A stretch of 53,296 nucleotides of DNA from Ralstonia pickettii (GCF_001699815.1 NZ_MCGB01000063.1:1-53296), one strand, 5' to 3'. Shown: positions 8,487-17,642, numbered from the stretch's first letter. Numbers and translations: made by a program. Notes: generated by a model from the letters alone, not told the origin.

Positions 8487-9680
8487 ATGAGCACCGCCCT
8501 CACCCCGTTCTCCACGCTTGACTGGACGAACAAGCTCGTCAGCTTCGACACCACGAGCCGCGGCTCCAACCTGGCGCTGATCGAGACCGTGCGCGACTAC
8601 CTGCGCGGCGTCGGCCTCGAGTCGCATCTGTCGCATAACGACGATGGCAACAAGGCCAACCTGTTCGCCACCATTCCGGCAGCGGACGGCAGCGTGCAAG
8701 GCGGCATCGTACTGTCGGGCCATACCGATGTCGTGCCGGTGGATGGCCAGAAATGGGACAGCAACCCGTTTGCGCCGGAAGTGCGCGACGGCAAGCTCTA
8801 CGGACGCGGCACGTGCGACATGAAGGGCTTCATCGCGTCCTCGCTGGCGCTGGTGCCGTCGCTGCTCCAGGCCAGACTGCGCGAGCCTGTGCACTTTGCG
8901 CTGTCATACGACGAGGAAGTCGGCTGCGTGGGCGCGCCGCGCATGATTGAAGACCTGATCGCCCGCGGCATCAAGCCTGCCGGCTGCATCGTCGGCGAAC
9001 CCACCTCCATGCGCCCGATCGTCGCCCACAAAGGCATCAACGCGTACCGCTGCCGTGTGCACGGCCGCGCCGCGCATTCGTCGCTCACGCCGCAGGGTGT
9101 GAACGCCATCGAATACGCCGCGCGCATCATCTGCTTCGTGCGTGACCTGGCCGATGAATTCCGCGCCAAGGGCCCATTCGACGACGCGTTTGATGTGCCC
9201 TTCACCACGGCGTCGACCGGTCTCATCAACGGCGGTATCGCACTCAACACGATCCCGGCGTTGTGCGAGCTGGTGTTTGAATTCCGCAACCTGCCGGGCG
9301 TGGATGCGCCGGCCATCCGCGCACGCGTCGAGCGCTACGTGCGCGAGACCATCGAGCCCGCCATGCAGCGGGAGCATCCTGACGCCCACATCGAACTCGA
9401 CGAGATTGCCGCCGCGCCGTCGCTGGACGCCTCCGAGCAAGCCGCCATCACGCAGCTTGTGCGTGTGCTGACCGAAGACAACGACAAGCGCAAGGTCGCC
9501 TACGGCACGGAAGCCGGCCTCTTCCAGCGTGCCGGCATTCCAGCCGTGCTGTGCGGTCCGGGCAACATCGAACAGGCGCACAAGGCCAACGAATACGTCG
9601 AACTGGCCCAGCTCGACGCCTGCGACCGCTTCCTCGCCAAGGTGGCGCGCAGCCTGATGGTCGAGACCGCGTCCGCCTAA
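8487..9680 (+). CDS. argE: Acetylornithine deacetylase (M20 family)
   Basis: Zinc-dependent amidohydrolase (397 aa) converting N-acetylornithine to ornithine in arginine synthesis. Metal and catalytic residues are visible: His79 in SGHTDVVPVDG, Asp111 in GRGTCDMKG and Glu143-Glu144 in YDEEVGC; the dimerisation domain follows (from about residue 180), then GTEAGLFQ and GPGNIEQAHKANEYV. The start has AAGGAA at 8475-8480. It follows mfd closely and may share its transcript. Other M20 deacylases are similar, but the ArgE-specific C-terminal segment favours this call. Confidence 0.93.
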   Translation: MSTALTPFSTLDWTNKLVSFDTTSRGSNLALIETVRDYLRGVGLESHLSHNDDGNKANLFATIPAADGSVQGGIVLSGHTDVVPVDGQKWDSNPFAPEVRDGKLYGRGTCDMKGFIASSLALVPSLLQARLREPVHFALSYDEEVGCVGAPRMIEDLIARGIKPAGCIVGEPTSMRPIVAHKGINAYRCRVHGRAAHSSLTPQGVNAIEYAARIICFVRDLADEFRAKGPFDDAFDVPFTTASTGLINGGIALNTIPALCELVFEFRNLPGVDAPAIRARVERYVRETIEPAMQREHPDAHIELDEIAAAPSLDASEQAAITQLVRVLTEDNDKRKVAYGTEAGLFQRAGIPAVLCGPGNIEQAHKANEYVELAQLDACDRFLAKVARSLMVETASA

Positions 9681-9737
9681 CGCTTACACAGCAATGCCTC
9701 ACCTTTTGGTGGGGCGCATGCCGCCCGGGGCGTTCGC

Positions 9738-9743
9738 TACAAT
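9738..9743 (+). promoter_or_regulatory. Probable -10 box of serB
   Basis: TACAAT lies 50 bases before the serB ATG in the 112-base argE-serB gap. The -35 region is not recognisable, so this is a weak call. Confidence 0.4.
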
Positions 9744-9792
9744 AGCGGGCTTCCCCGGCGCCGAACCGCCCGCTCCCCGCTCCTTTCACCCC

Positions 9793-10650
9793 ATGCCCGT
9801 CATTCTGCAAAGCCCGTCGCCGCTGTCCACCGGTGACATTGAATCCGTCCGAAGCCTGTTCGGCAGCGCCACCTATGAGATGCGCGCGCCCAACGTCGCG
9901 GCCATCGAATGGGTGCACGAACTGCCCAGCGAATTACGCGTCCAGCTTGATGCCATCTGCGCCAACCTGAAGATGGACTACGCGTGGATTCCCGACGAAT
10001 GGACGTTCGGCGATTTCCGCGTGCTGGCGATGGACATGGATTCCACGCTCATCACCATCGAGTGCATCGACGAAATTGCGGATTTCTGCGGACTCAAGCC
10101 GCAAGTGGCGGCCATCACCGAAGCGTCGATGCGGGGCGAGATCAAGGATTTCAACGAGAGCCTGACGCGCCGCGTCGAACTGCTCAAGGGCCTGGATGCA
10201 AGCGTGCTGGAGCGCGTCTACGCCGAGCGCCTGCAGCTCTCCCTGGGCGCCGAAAAGATGCTCAAGGCCGTGCAGGCGCTGGGCATCCGTACGCTGCTGG
10301 TGTCGGGCGGCTTCGAATTTTTTACCTCACGCCTGCAGGAGCGCCTGGGCCTCGACCGTACGCGCGCCAACACGCTGGAGATCGTCGATGGCAAGCTGAC
10401 CGGCCGCGTGCTCGGCGAGATCGTCAATGCGGATGTGAAGGCGCAGACGCTCAAGGCGTTCTGCCAGGATCTGGGCGTGTCGCCGCACAACGCCATTGCC
10501 ATGGGCGACGGCTCGAACGATCTGAAGATGATGGGCGTGGCGGGCCTGTCGGTCGCGTTCCGCGCCAAGCCCATCGTGCAGGCACAGGCCGACGTGGCGT
10601 TCAACGTTGTCGGCCTGGATGGCTTGTTGAATCTGTTTCCGCAGCAATAA
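9793..10650 (+). CDS. serB: Phosphoserine phosphatase
   Basis: HAD-superfamily phosphatase (285 aa) performing the last step of serine synthesis. The motif I aspartates are Asp81 and Asp83 (DMDST), motif II is the Ser in LLVSGGFEFF, and motif III is GDGSNDLKMM. The first 75 residues form the extra N-terminal domain usual in proteobacterial SerB. An open frame extends 33 codons upstream, but ATG at 9793 gives the family N-terminus. The next gene starts 7 bases after its stop, so they are likely co-transcribed. Confidence 0.95.
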   Translation: MPVILQSPSPLSTGDIESVRSLFGSATYEMRAPNVAAIEWVHELPSELRVQLDAICANLKMDYAWIPDEWTFGDFRVLAMDMDSTLITIECIDEIADFCGLKPQVAAITEASMRGEIKDFNESLTRRVELLKGLDASVLERVYAERLQLSLGAEKMLKAVQALGIRTLLVSGGFEFFTSRLQERLGLDRTRANTLEIVDGKLTGRVLGEIVNADVKAQTLKAFCQDLGVSPHNAIAMGDGSNDLKMMGVAGLSVAFRAKPIVQAQADVAFNVVGLDGLLNLFPQQ

Positions 10651-10656
10651 GCCGCG

Positions 10657-11718
10657 ATGGCGACCCGCCCGCCTGCCCGCAGAAAACTCGCACCGGTGGT
10701 GCGAGAAACGGTAGATGCGCAGGATTACGCCGCCTTGCTCACCGAGATCAGGGCGCGCATCCAGGCTGCGCAATATGCGGCCCTACGGGCGGTCAACAAA
10801 GAGCTGGTGGGACTGTATTGGGACATCGGCCAAATGATCGTGGCGCGGCAGCAAACCGAGGGTTGGGGTAAAGCGGTCGTGCAGCAACTCGCCACAGACC
10901 TGCAGGCGAGCTTTCCTGGCACGGGCGGTTTTTCGGCATCCAACCTCTGGCGGATGAAGGGTTTCTTTGAGACCTACCGCGACGCAACAAAACTCGCACC
11001 TCTGGTGCGAGAAATCGGGTGGAGCCATAACCTGCTCATTCTTGAGCGTTGCAAAGACGCTCAAGAGCGCGAGTTCTACCTGCGCATGACGCGCAAATTC
11101 GGTTGGTCGAAAAGCGTTCTGGCACACCAGATCGACAACCAGAGCTACGAAAAGTCACTCCTGGGCCAGACCAATTTCGACAAGGCGCTGACGCCGGCCC
11201 TGCGCGCGCAAGCCAAGCTGGCGGTCAGAGACGAATACGCCTTCGATTTTCTCGAACTCGGCAACCAGCACAGCGAACGGGAGCTGGAGCGCGCGCTGAT
11301 CACCCGCATCGAAGATTTTCTGCGCGCAATGGGCGGCATGTTTGCCTTCCTGGGTAGCCAATACCGGCTTGAAGTGGATGGCGACGAGTATTTCATCGAT
11401 CTGCTGCTGTTCCACCGCCGCTTGCGCTCGCTGGTGGCCATCGAACTGAAAATCGGCAAATTCGAACCCGAGTTTGTCGGGAAGATGCAGTTCTACCTGG
11501 CCGCTCTGGACGAGCAGGTTCGCCAGGACGACGAGAACCCGTCCATCGGCATCATCCTGTGCAAAGAAAAGAAGCGCACCATCGTCGAATATGCACTTCG
11601 CGACGCAACGAAGCCGATTGGCGTAGCGACTTACGCCATCACCAAGAGTCTGCCCAAGGAGTTACAGGGCCAGTTGCCTTCGCCTGAAACCATTGCGCGC
11701 CTGCTTGAAACGCTGTAG
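10657..11718 (+). CDS. DUF1016 / YhcG-type PDDEXK nuclease domain protein
   Basis: 353-aa protein with a DUF1016 N-terminal half (about 20-190, with KELVGLYWDIGQ and EREFYLRMTRKFGWS) and a C-terminal PDDEXK-like fold. The nuclease triad is visible as Asp248 in YFIDLLLFH and Glu263-x-Lys265 in AIELKIG. The family is widespread, patchily distributed and of unsettled function; a DNA nuclease role is inferred from the fold. No ribosome-binding site is obvious before the ATG. The gene sits 6 bases behind serB and looks like an accessory insertion among housekeeping genes. Two copies of a 19-base palindrome lie inside it, encoding the repeated peptide KLAPxVRE at about residues 11-18 and 113-120. 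Confidence 0.85.
   Translation: MATRPPARRKLAPVVRETVDAQDYAALLTEIRARIQAAQYAALRAVNKELVGLYWDIGQMIVARQQTEGWGKAVVQQLATDLQASFPGTGGFSASNLWRMKGFFETYRDATKLAPLVREIGWSHNLLILERCKDAQEREFYLRMTRKFGWSKSVLAHQIDNQSYEKSLLGQTNFDKALTPALRAQAKLAVRDEYAFDFLELGNQHSERELERALITRIEDFLRAMGGMFAFLGSQYRLEVDGDEYFIDLLLFHRRLRSLVAIELKIGKFEPEFVGKMQFYLAALDEQVRQDDENPSIGIILCKEKKRTIVEYALRDATKPIGVATYAITKSLPKELQGQLPSPETIARLLETL
10687..10705. repeat. Palindrome copy 1 inside the DUF1016 gene
   Basis: CTCGCACC-GGT-GGTGCGAG: perfect 8-bp arms with a 3-base centre, flanked by AAA on both sides. It lies near the 5' end of the DUF1016 coding region, 30 bases after its ATG. Confidence 0.9.
10993..11011. repeat. Palindrome copy 2 inside the DUF1016 gene
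   Basis: CTCGCACC-TCT-GGTGCGAG: the same arms as copy 1, with a different 3-base centre and the same AAA flanks, exactly 306 bases (102 codons) downstream and therefore in the same frame. Confidence 0.9.
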
Positions 11719-11730
11719 CCACGACGATTG

Positions 11731-11764
11731 AAAACGGGGCGCCACGATCAACTCGCACGCCCCG
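11731..11764 (-). terminator. Terminator of metC
   Basis: Arms CGGGGCG (11735-11741) and CGCCCCG (11758-11764), followed on the minus strand by TTTT. It lies between the convergent DUF1016 gene and metC and fits the metC transcript. Confidence 0.65.
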
Positions 11765-11792
11765 CCATCACCGCCGCCTGAAGCTTGAAAGG

Positions 11793-13004
11793 TCAAGCCC
11801 GCAGGTGCGCCTCCATCGCCTGCTTCAAATCCGCAATCAAATCACGCGGATCTTCCAGCCCGATATACAGACGCACGAAACCGCCCGCGTTTTCCCAATC
11901 GGCCGGCGGCCAGGCGGTCGCCGTGCGCATCGACGGAATGTTGTACGGCAACGCCAGGCTGTGGGCCCCGCCCCACGAAAAACCGATCGCGAAGTAGCGC
12001 AACCCTTCGATAAAGGCGTCGATCTGCGCCTGCGAATAGCGCTCGTGCAGCACGATCGAGAACAAGCCGCTCGCGCCGGTAAAGTCGCGCTTCCAGTTTT
12101 CGTGGCCCGGACAATCAGGCAGTGCCGGGTGCAGAACGCGCACGATTTCGGGCCGATCCGCCAGCCATTCGGCCACTTCGCGGGCGTGTGCATCGTGTGC
12201 AGCCAGGCGCGTTGGCAGGCTCGGCATGCCACGCAACACGAAATAGCAATCGTCCGCCGAAACGCCCCAACCCATGCGCATGCGTGTGGCAAGCAGCTTA
12301 TAGTGCAGCGCTTCGTCGTTGGTGATGGCGGCGCCCATGAGCACGTCGCTGCCACCCGATTGGTACTTGGTCAGCGCCTGCACAGAGATGTCGATGCCGT
12401 GCTCGAACGGCTGGTAATACACGCCACCGCTCCAGGTGTTGTCGATTGCCGTAATGGCGCCGGCCTTGCGCGCCACCTCGGCGATGGCCGTGCAATCGGG
12501 CACCTCCATCGTCACCGAACCCGGCGCTTCGAGCCACACGAGTTTGGTGTTGTGACGGATCAGGTCGGCAATGCCGGCGCCGATCATCGGATCGTAATAG
12601 CGCACGGTGATGCCGAACTGGCGTGCCATCCACTCGCCATGGTCGCGGTTCGGACCGTAGGCGTTGTCCGGAATCAACACGTCGTCGCCGGATTTGACGA
12701 GCGTGAAGTACACCAGCGAAATCGCCGCCAGCCCTGATGGGAGCAGCAGCGTGTGTGAGCCGCCCTCGATCTGCGCCAGCGCCTGGCACAGCGTGTCGGA
12801 TGTCGGCGTGGCATGCAGGCCGTAGCGCCAGTGCACCACACTGCCGCTACCGAAGGCACGCATGTCTGCGAGATTCTTGAACACCACCGTCGACGCACGA
12901 TGCGTGGCATGCGAGAACGCCGTGAAGCCCGGTGGGATATGCAATTCCGGATGCACAGCCTGGGTCGCGGGAAACATGGGCGGGAGCTTGGTGTCGTCGT
13001 TCAC
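11793..13004 (-). CDS. metC: Cystathionine beta-lyase
   Basis: PLP-dependent Cys/Met-metabolism enzyme (403 aa) that cleaves cystathionine to homocysteine, pyruvate and ammonia. The PLP lysine is Lys213 in ALTKYQSGGSDVLMG; the upstream LLLPSGLAAIS and SVTMEVPD segments and the C-terminal FSWGGAHSLALPY motif fit the MetC group. I choose a GTG start at 13004 because AGGAAA lies at the right distance and the protein begins near the family start; the open frame continues 80 codons upstream without similarity. Cystathionine gamma-synthase-like enzymes share the fold, so substrate preference is inferred. Confidence 0.88.
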   Translation of the reverse strand: MNDDTKLPPMFPATQAVHPELHIPPGFTAFSHATHRASTVVFKNLADMRAFGSGSVVHWRYGLHATPTSDTLCQALAQIEGGSHTLLLPSGLAAISLVYFTLVKSGDDVLIPDNAYGPNRDHGEWMARQFGITVRYYDPMIGAGIADLIRHNTKLVWLEAPGSVTMEVPDCTAIAEVARKAGAITAIDNTWSGGVYYQPFEHGIDISVQALTKYQSGGSDVLMGAAITNDEALHYKLLATRMRMGWGVSADDCYFVLRGMPSLPTRLAAHDAHAREVAEWLADRPEIVRVLHPALPDCPGHENWKRDFTGASGLFSIVLHERYSQAQIDAFIEGLRYFAIGFSWGGAHSLALPYNIPSMRTATAWPPADWENAGGFVRLYIGLEDPRDLIADLKQAMEAHLRA

Positions 13005-13045
13005 GTGGTTTCCTGTTTGATGGCGTATGAGCGTTTTGCGGCCGC

Positions 13046-13807
13046 TTACCAGTGCGCGCTTGATCGTGTTGGACTGCCGGCCGGTGGTGCAATCTGACCA
13101 GGCCCCGCTGGGACCAGCGGCGTCATTGGCGTGGCTGGCGAGGCCGCATTGCTGTTTGCTGCGGCATCGTACGGCGGAATCACGACCACGGCGACGGGCC
13201 GCAGCACAAACGGCAGCGTATGACCGTCGTGGGCGACGTCCGTCCACGTGCCGCGCACAATGCCGTGGCCGTCGATGGCGCCTTCCCAGGTGCCTGTGAC
13301 GTGCGTACCGTCATCGGACTCCTCCATGAGGAAGCCGCCGTTTTCGTATTCGCCGGCCACCAAGCGAACGCCCGCCGCGTTGCCCGCGACGTATTCGCCG
13401 TGGACGCTGTCGATTTCACCGGCCTTGCGGCCAAGGCGCATGTGGATCGGCATGTCGCCAATTGCGCCTGTGTAGACAGGGTATTTCGCGTAGTCGGGCT
13501 GCGGTTGCAACACACGCGGCGACGCGGTCTGTGCGGAGAAGCCGTTGTCGCCCCTCCTGGCCTGAGCGCGACGCTTGTCGCCATCGGCAACGGCGCGGTT
13601 CAGGCCCAGGTCACCTGGCTGCACGTTGGTGCTGCCGGTCGACACCTCGTAGCCGTTGTTGGCGGCCGGCGTCTGGGCAGACACCGGCGCCACGCCTGCG
13701 GCCAGCACCAGCGCAAGCAACGCGCCGGTTGGCCGAATCAGGCGTTCAATCGAGAAAATGCGTTCAGATGCGCTCGAACACCGCCGCAATGCCCTGTCCT
13801 CCACCAA
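13046..13807 (-). CDS. Exported protein of unknown function
   Basis: I do not recognise this protein. A signal peptide is clear (a basic stretch, then GALLALVLAAGVAPVSA ending before QTPA). The mature part holds a central domain with Gly/Glu/Thr-rich beta-like segments (GEYVAGNAAGVRL, GTWEGAIDGHGIVRGTW) and a Pro/Ala-rich C-terminus. The start is uncertain: the only upstream candidates are TTG 13807 and GTG 13804, inside the 3' end of bktB, so the genes overlap by about 40 bases. metC begins 41 bases after its stop. Confidence 0.7.
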   Translation of the reverse strand: MVEDRALRRCSSASERIFSIERLIRPTGALLALVLAAGVAPVSAQTPAANNGYEVSTGSTNVQPGDLGLNRAVADGDKRRAQARRGDNGFSAQTASPRVLQPQPDYAKYPVYTGAIGDMPIHMRLGRKAGEIDSVHGEYVAGNAAGVRLVAGEYENGGFLMEESDDGTHVTGTWEGAIDGHGIVRGTWTDVAHDGHTLPFVLRPVAVVVIPPYDAAANSNAASPATPMTPLVPAGPGQIAPPAGSPTRSSAHW

Positions 13808-14948
13808 TACACATGGTCACCAGCGCGTAGCGACCACCGATGCGCTGCAGCTCGTGCAACGCCTTGACCGTGATAAGCGCACCCGTTGCGCCGATCGGGT
13901 GGCCGAGCGAAATGCCCGAACCGTTTGGGTTGACCTTGGCCGGGTCCAGGCCGAGTTCCTTCGTCACCGCACAAGCCTGGGCGGCAAATGCCTCGTTGGC
14001 TTCGATCACATCCAGATCCTTGACCGACAGGCCTGCCCGCTCCAGCGCCTTGCGCGTGGCCGGCACCGGGCCGATACCCATGATCTTCGGATCCACGCCC
14101 GCATGGCCGTACGACACCAGCCGGGCCAGTGGCTTGAGGCCGCGCTTTTCGGCCACCGAACGCTCCATCAGCACCAGCGCCGCGCCTGCATCGTTGAGGC
14201 CCGAAGCGTTGCCCGCCGTCACCGTACCGTTTTCTTTCGTGAAGACCGGCTTGAGCTTGGTCATGTCGTCGATGGTCGCGTCGTGGCGGACGTGCTCATC
14301 GGTATCGAACTGGATATCGCCCTTGCGCGACTTGATCGTCACCGGAACGATCTGGTCCTTGAAGTAGCCGGCCTGGATGGCACGCGATGCACGCTGGTGG
14401 GACTCCAGCGCGGTCTGATCTTGCTGCTCGCGGCTGATGCCGAATTCGCGGGCGACGTTTTCCGCCGTCACACCCATGTGGATCGTGTGGAACGGGTCGT
14501 GCAGCGCGCCGAGCATCATGTCGACCATCTTGGCGTCGCCCATGCGCGAACCCCAACGGGCGGCAGGCGCCAGGTACGGCGCGCGGCTCATGCTTTCCGC
14601 GCCACCGGCAATGGCGATATCGGCATCGCCCAGCAGCACGGTTTGCGCTGCGCTCACCACGGCCTGGAGGCCAGAGCCGCACAGGCGGTTGACGTTGAAT
14701 GCGGGCGTTTCGGCCGACACCCCGCCGTTGACTGCGGCCACACGCGAGAGATACATGTCGCGCGGCTCGGTGTTGATCACGTGGCCAAACACCACGTGGC
14801 CGACGTCCTCGCCCTTCACCCCGGCGCGGGCCAGCGCCTCGCGCACGACGAGCGCGCCGAGTTCGCACGGCGCCACATCCTTCAAGCTGCCGCCAAACGT
14901 CCCGATTGCGGTACGAACGCCGCTGACCACCACCACTTCACGTGCCAT
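13764..14948 (-). CDS. bktB: Beta-ketothiolase BktB
   Basis: Acetyl-CoA acyltransferase (394 aa) able, in R. eutropha, to make C4 and longer beta-ketoacyl-CoAs, notably beta-ketovaleryl-CoA for copolymer PHA. Length and sequence match BktB closely. The nucleophile is Cys90 in NRLCGSG; the His in LGHPIGATG and the second Cys in CIGGGQG complete the active site. The ATG at 14948 is preceded by AGGAGA. It lies downstream of rimO in the same order as in R. eutropha. A TATACT -10 box and inverted repeats lie upstream. Confidence 0.94.
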   Translation of the reverse strand: MAREVVVVSGVRTAIGTFGGSLKDVAPCELGALVVREALARAGVKGEDVGHVVFGHVINTEPRDMYLSRVAAVNGGVSAETPAFNVNRLCGSGLQAVVSAAQTVLLGDADIAIAGGAESMSRAPYLAPAARWGSRMGDAKMVDMMLGALHDPFHTIHMGVTAENVAREFGISREQQDQTALESHQRASRAIQAGYFKDQIVPVTIKSRKGDIQFDTDEHVRHDATIDDMTKLKPVFTKENGTVTAGNASGLNDAGAALVLMERSVAEKRGLKPLARLVSYGHAGVDPKIMGIGPVPATRKALERAGLSVKDLDVIEANEAFAAQACAVTKELGLDPAKVNPNGSGISLGHPIGATGALITVKALHELQRIGGRYALVTMCIGGGQGIAAVFERI

Positions 14949-14984
14949 TGCTGTCTCCTGTGCCATCGAAATTGGATGGCGGCC

Positions 14985-15030
14985 AGTATAAACGCACGAC
15001 CGTTCGCAAAATTTAGGTACGACTACCTAA
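14985..15030 (-). promoter_or_regulatory. bktB promoter region with inverted repeat
   Basis: On the minus strand TATACT (14985-14990) is a good -10 box; the -35 is weak. Upstream lies a perfect inverted repeat TTAGGTA-CGAC-TACCTAA (15013-15030), which has no T tract and so looks like an operator rather than a terminator for rimO. A partly symmetric CGAACGGTCG element lies between the two. Confidence 0.45.
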
Positions 15031-15035
15031 GAGGA

Positions 15036-16397
15036 TCAGACCTCGCCCCACAGGTCGTGGCCATCCGCGCCGGTAATCTTGACCGACACGAAATCGCCCG
15101 CCTTATAGCGCTTGTACGGCTTCGACGGCGGCGCGATATAGACGAGGCCGTCAATCTCCGGGGCATCCGCCGATGAACGGCCGATGCCGCCGTCCTGATT
15201 CACTTCGTCCACAAGCACGCGCAGCGACTTGCCAACCTTGCGCTGCAGACCGCGCGCAGACACGCGCTCGGCGACTTCCATGAAGCGCGCGCGGCGCTCC
15301 TCGCGCACCTCATCGGGCAATGCGCCCGGCAGGTCGTTGGCGGTCGCGCCCTCGACCGGCGAATACGCGAAGCAGCCCACGCGGTCCAGTTCGGCCTCGG
15401 CAATGAAGTCGAGCAGCGTTTGGAACTCTTCCTCCGTTTCACCCGGGAAACCCGCGATGAACGTGCTGCGGATGGTCAGCTCCGGGCACACCTCGCGCCA
15501 GGCGCGGATGCGGTCCAGCGTCTTCTCGGCGTTGGCGGGGCGCTTCATGCGCTTGAGCACGTCCGGGTGGGCGTGCTGCAGCGGCACGTCCAGATAGGGA
15601 AGGACCTTGCCCTCAGCCATCAGGGGCATCACCTCATCCACGCTCGGATAGGGGTAGACGTAGTGCAGGCGCACCCAGGCGCCGTACTGCGACGCCAATT
15701 CGCCGAGCGCGCCCACCAGCTCGGTCATGCGCGTCTTCAGCGGGCGGCCGTTCCAGAAGCCCATGCGGAATTTGACATCGACGCCATAAGCGCTGGTGTC
15801 CTGCGAGATAACGAGCAGTTCCTTCACGCCGGCCTTCAGCAGGTTTTCCGCCTCCAGCATCACTTCGGCCACCGGGCGCGAAACGAGATCGCCGCGCATC
15901 GACGGGATGATGCAGAAGCTGCACCGGTGGTTGCAGCCCTCGGAAATCTTCAGATACGCGTAGTGCTTCGGCGTGAGCTTGATGCCCTGCGGCGGCACCA
16001 GGTCAATGAACGGGTCGTGCGGCTTGGGCAGGTGCGTGTGCACCGCTTCCATCACCTCGCCCAGCGCATGGGGGCCCGTCACAGCCAGCACCTTCGGGTG
16101 CACGCTGGTGATGATGTCCTGGCCCGAAGCGTCCTTCTTGGCACCCAGGCAGCCGGTCACGATCACCTTGCCGTTCTCGGCCAGCGCCTCGCCAATCGCA
16201 TCCAGGCTTTCCTGCACAGCCTCGTCGATGAAGCCGCAGGTGTTGACGACCACCAGGTCCGCCCCGCCGTACGTGCCGGAAATCTCATACCCCTCCGCGC
16301 GCAGTTGGGTGATGATCTGCTCGGAATCGACCAAGGCCTTGGGACAACCGAGACTGACGAACCCCACCTTGGGGCTCTGGGTACTGACGTCGGACAT
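15036..16397 (-). CDS. rimO: Ribosomal protein S12 methylthiotransferase RimO
   Basis: Radical-SAM enzyme (453 aa) that methylthiolates the conserved Asp of ribosomal protein S12. It has an N-terminal UPF0004 domain with Cys18 in [12 protein letters not shown], a radical-SAM cluster motif at Cys155, Cys159 and Cys162 (CNHRCSFC), and a C-terminal TRAM domain. RimO rather than MiaB is indicated by [11 protein letters not shown] at the N-terminus. The ATG at 16397 gives the family start. It lies 66 bases after dusC and is probably in the same transcript. Confidence 0.95.
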   Translation of the reverse strand: MSDVSTQSPKVGFVSLGCPKALVDSEQIITQLRAEGYEISGTYGGADLVVVNTCGFIDEAVQESLDAIGEALAENGKVIVTGCLGAKKDASGQDIITSVHPKVLAVTGPHALGEVMEAVHTHLPKPHDPFIDLVPPQGIKLTPKHYAYLKISEGCNHRCSFCIIPSMRGDLVSRPVAEVMLEAENLLKAGVKELLVISQDTSAYGVDVKFRMGFWNGRPLKTRMTELVGALGELASQYGAWVRLHYVYPYPSVDEVMPLMAEGKVLPYLDVPLQHAHPDVLKRMKRPANAEKTLDRIRAWREVCPELTIRSTFIAGFPGETEEEFQTLLDFIAEAELDRVGCFAYSPVEGATANDLPGALPDEVREERRARFMEVAERVSARGLQRKVGKSLRVLVDEVNQDGGIGRSSADAPEIDGLVYIAPPSKPYKRYKAGDFVSVKITGADGHDLWGEV

Positions 16398-16463
16398 GGG
16401 AACAACCTGATGTGGGAGAGGATTTGCGCTGCGCACGTGGGGTGTGCCGCGCGGTTGCGTATT

Positions 16464-17444
16464 TTAACCGTTCGCCGCGCCTGGGCGGCCAAGCCGAAGC
16501 TGCATCTGCTCAATCACGCGCTCGATTTCCAGCGCGTCCTGCAACCTGCGAATGGCATCGTGCAGCTCGGCGGCCTGGGGCCACGTCCGCTTCAGATAGC
16601 TCAGCCACAGTTTGACGCGGCCATGCTCGTGCTTGGCAGAGATGCGCGCATGGAGCTTTTTCAAGTAGTCGGCGAGATAGCCCAGCACGATCGGCCATTC
16701 CGCCGCGGACGGCGCCTGGTCCATCTGCGCGCGGATGCGCTGGGCCAGGAATGGGTCGGACACGGCGCCACGTCCGATCATCACGTCACTGCAGCCACTG
16801 ACGGCGCGGCAGCGCTCCCAGTCAGCCACGGTCCAGACTTCGCCGTTGGCGGTCACGGGGATGCTCACGGCATCGGCGATGCGTGCAATCCAGTCCCAGT
16901 GGGCGGGCGGACGGTAGCCGTGATCGCGCGTGCGGGCATGCACGACGAGCGATTCCGCACCGCCTTCCGCCAGGGCCGTCGCACAGTCAATCGCACGGGA
17001 AGTATCGGAAACGCCAAGCCGCATCTTCGCCGTCACCGAAATGTTGGCCGGCACCGCGGCCCGCACGGCGCGCACGATGTCGTGCAGCACTTCCGGCGTG
17101 GCAAGCAGCATGGCGCCGCCGCCATGCCGGTTCACGACCTTGGCGGGGCAGCCGAAGTTGAGGTCGATGCCATGTGGCGTGAGGGTTGCCGCGTATGCCG
17201 CATTGCGGGCCAGCCATTCCGGATCGCTACCGAGGAGTTGGATGGTCATCGGCGTGCCGCTGGCGGTATAGCCGCCGTTGCGGATCTCGGGCGTCTCACG
17301 CTCATAAGTCCGCGCGGGGAGCAACGAGCCCGTCACCCGGACAAACTCCGAGACGCATCCGTCGTAGCCGCCGGCTTGCGTCAGCACGTCACGCATGACG
17401 TAATCCGCGACCCCTTCCATCGGGGCAAGCAAAAGGCAGCTCAT
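16464..17444 (-). CDS. dusC: tRNA-dihydrouridine(16) synthase DusC
   Basis: FMN-dependent reductase (326 aa) making dihydrouridine in the tRNA D loop. It has the N-terminal LLLAPMEGVAD, catalytic Cys99 in NFGCPAKVVNRHGGG, HARTRDHGY and GRGAVSDP FMN-binding segments. The RHGGGA context and length favour DusC over DusA/B. rimO follows on the same strand. In R. eutropha this pair also sits between phaR and bktB. Confidence 0.92.
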   Translation of the reverse strand: MSCLLLAPMEGVADYVMRDVLTQAGGYDGCVSEFVRVTGSLLPARTYERETPEIRNGGYTASGTPMTIQLLGSDPEWLARNAAYAATLTPHGIDLNFGCPAKVVNRHGGGAMLLATPEVLHDIVRAVRAAVPANISVTAKMRLGVSDTSRAIDCATALAEGGAESLVVHARTRDHGYRPPAHWDWIARIADAVSIPVTANGEVWTVADWERCRAVSGCSDVMIGRGAVSDPFLAQRIRAQMDQAPSAAEWPIVLGYLADYLKKLHARISAKHEHGRVKLWLSYLKRTWPQAAELHDAIRRLQDALEIERVIEQMQLRLGRPGAANG

Positions 17445-17591
17445 GCGAAAACGGAAGACAGCCGGCGCACACGCCGGGGGCGGACATCAAACATGGGAGA
17501 CCGGGGAGGGAATCGTGATCGACGGAGAGGCGTACACCTCACCTGAAGGACCAGTATTTTACCTTGCTGCCCTCTCCGGCGTGCGCCCAAC

Positions 17592-17627
17592 AAAAAAGGC
17601 GAACCGCCATGCGATTCGCCTCGTTTT
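17592..17627 (-). terminator. Terminator of phaR
   Basis: GGCGAA (17598-17603) / TTCGCC (17615-17620) hairpin flanked by A6 on the left and TCGTTTTT on the right. On the minus strand the stem ends in TTTTTT, closing the phaCAB-phaR block. Confidence 0.75.
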
Positions 17628-17642
17628 TCCAGGCCGCCGAAC

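Noticed and set aside
13656-15176. A 506-codon plus-strand frame
   Set aside because: Antisense to bktB and part of rimO; no domain and the thiolase motifs are intact on the other strand.
15420-17546. A 708-codon plus-strand open frame
   Set aside because: It is antisense to rimO and dusC, both of which show complete active-site motifs; composition is low-complexity.
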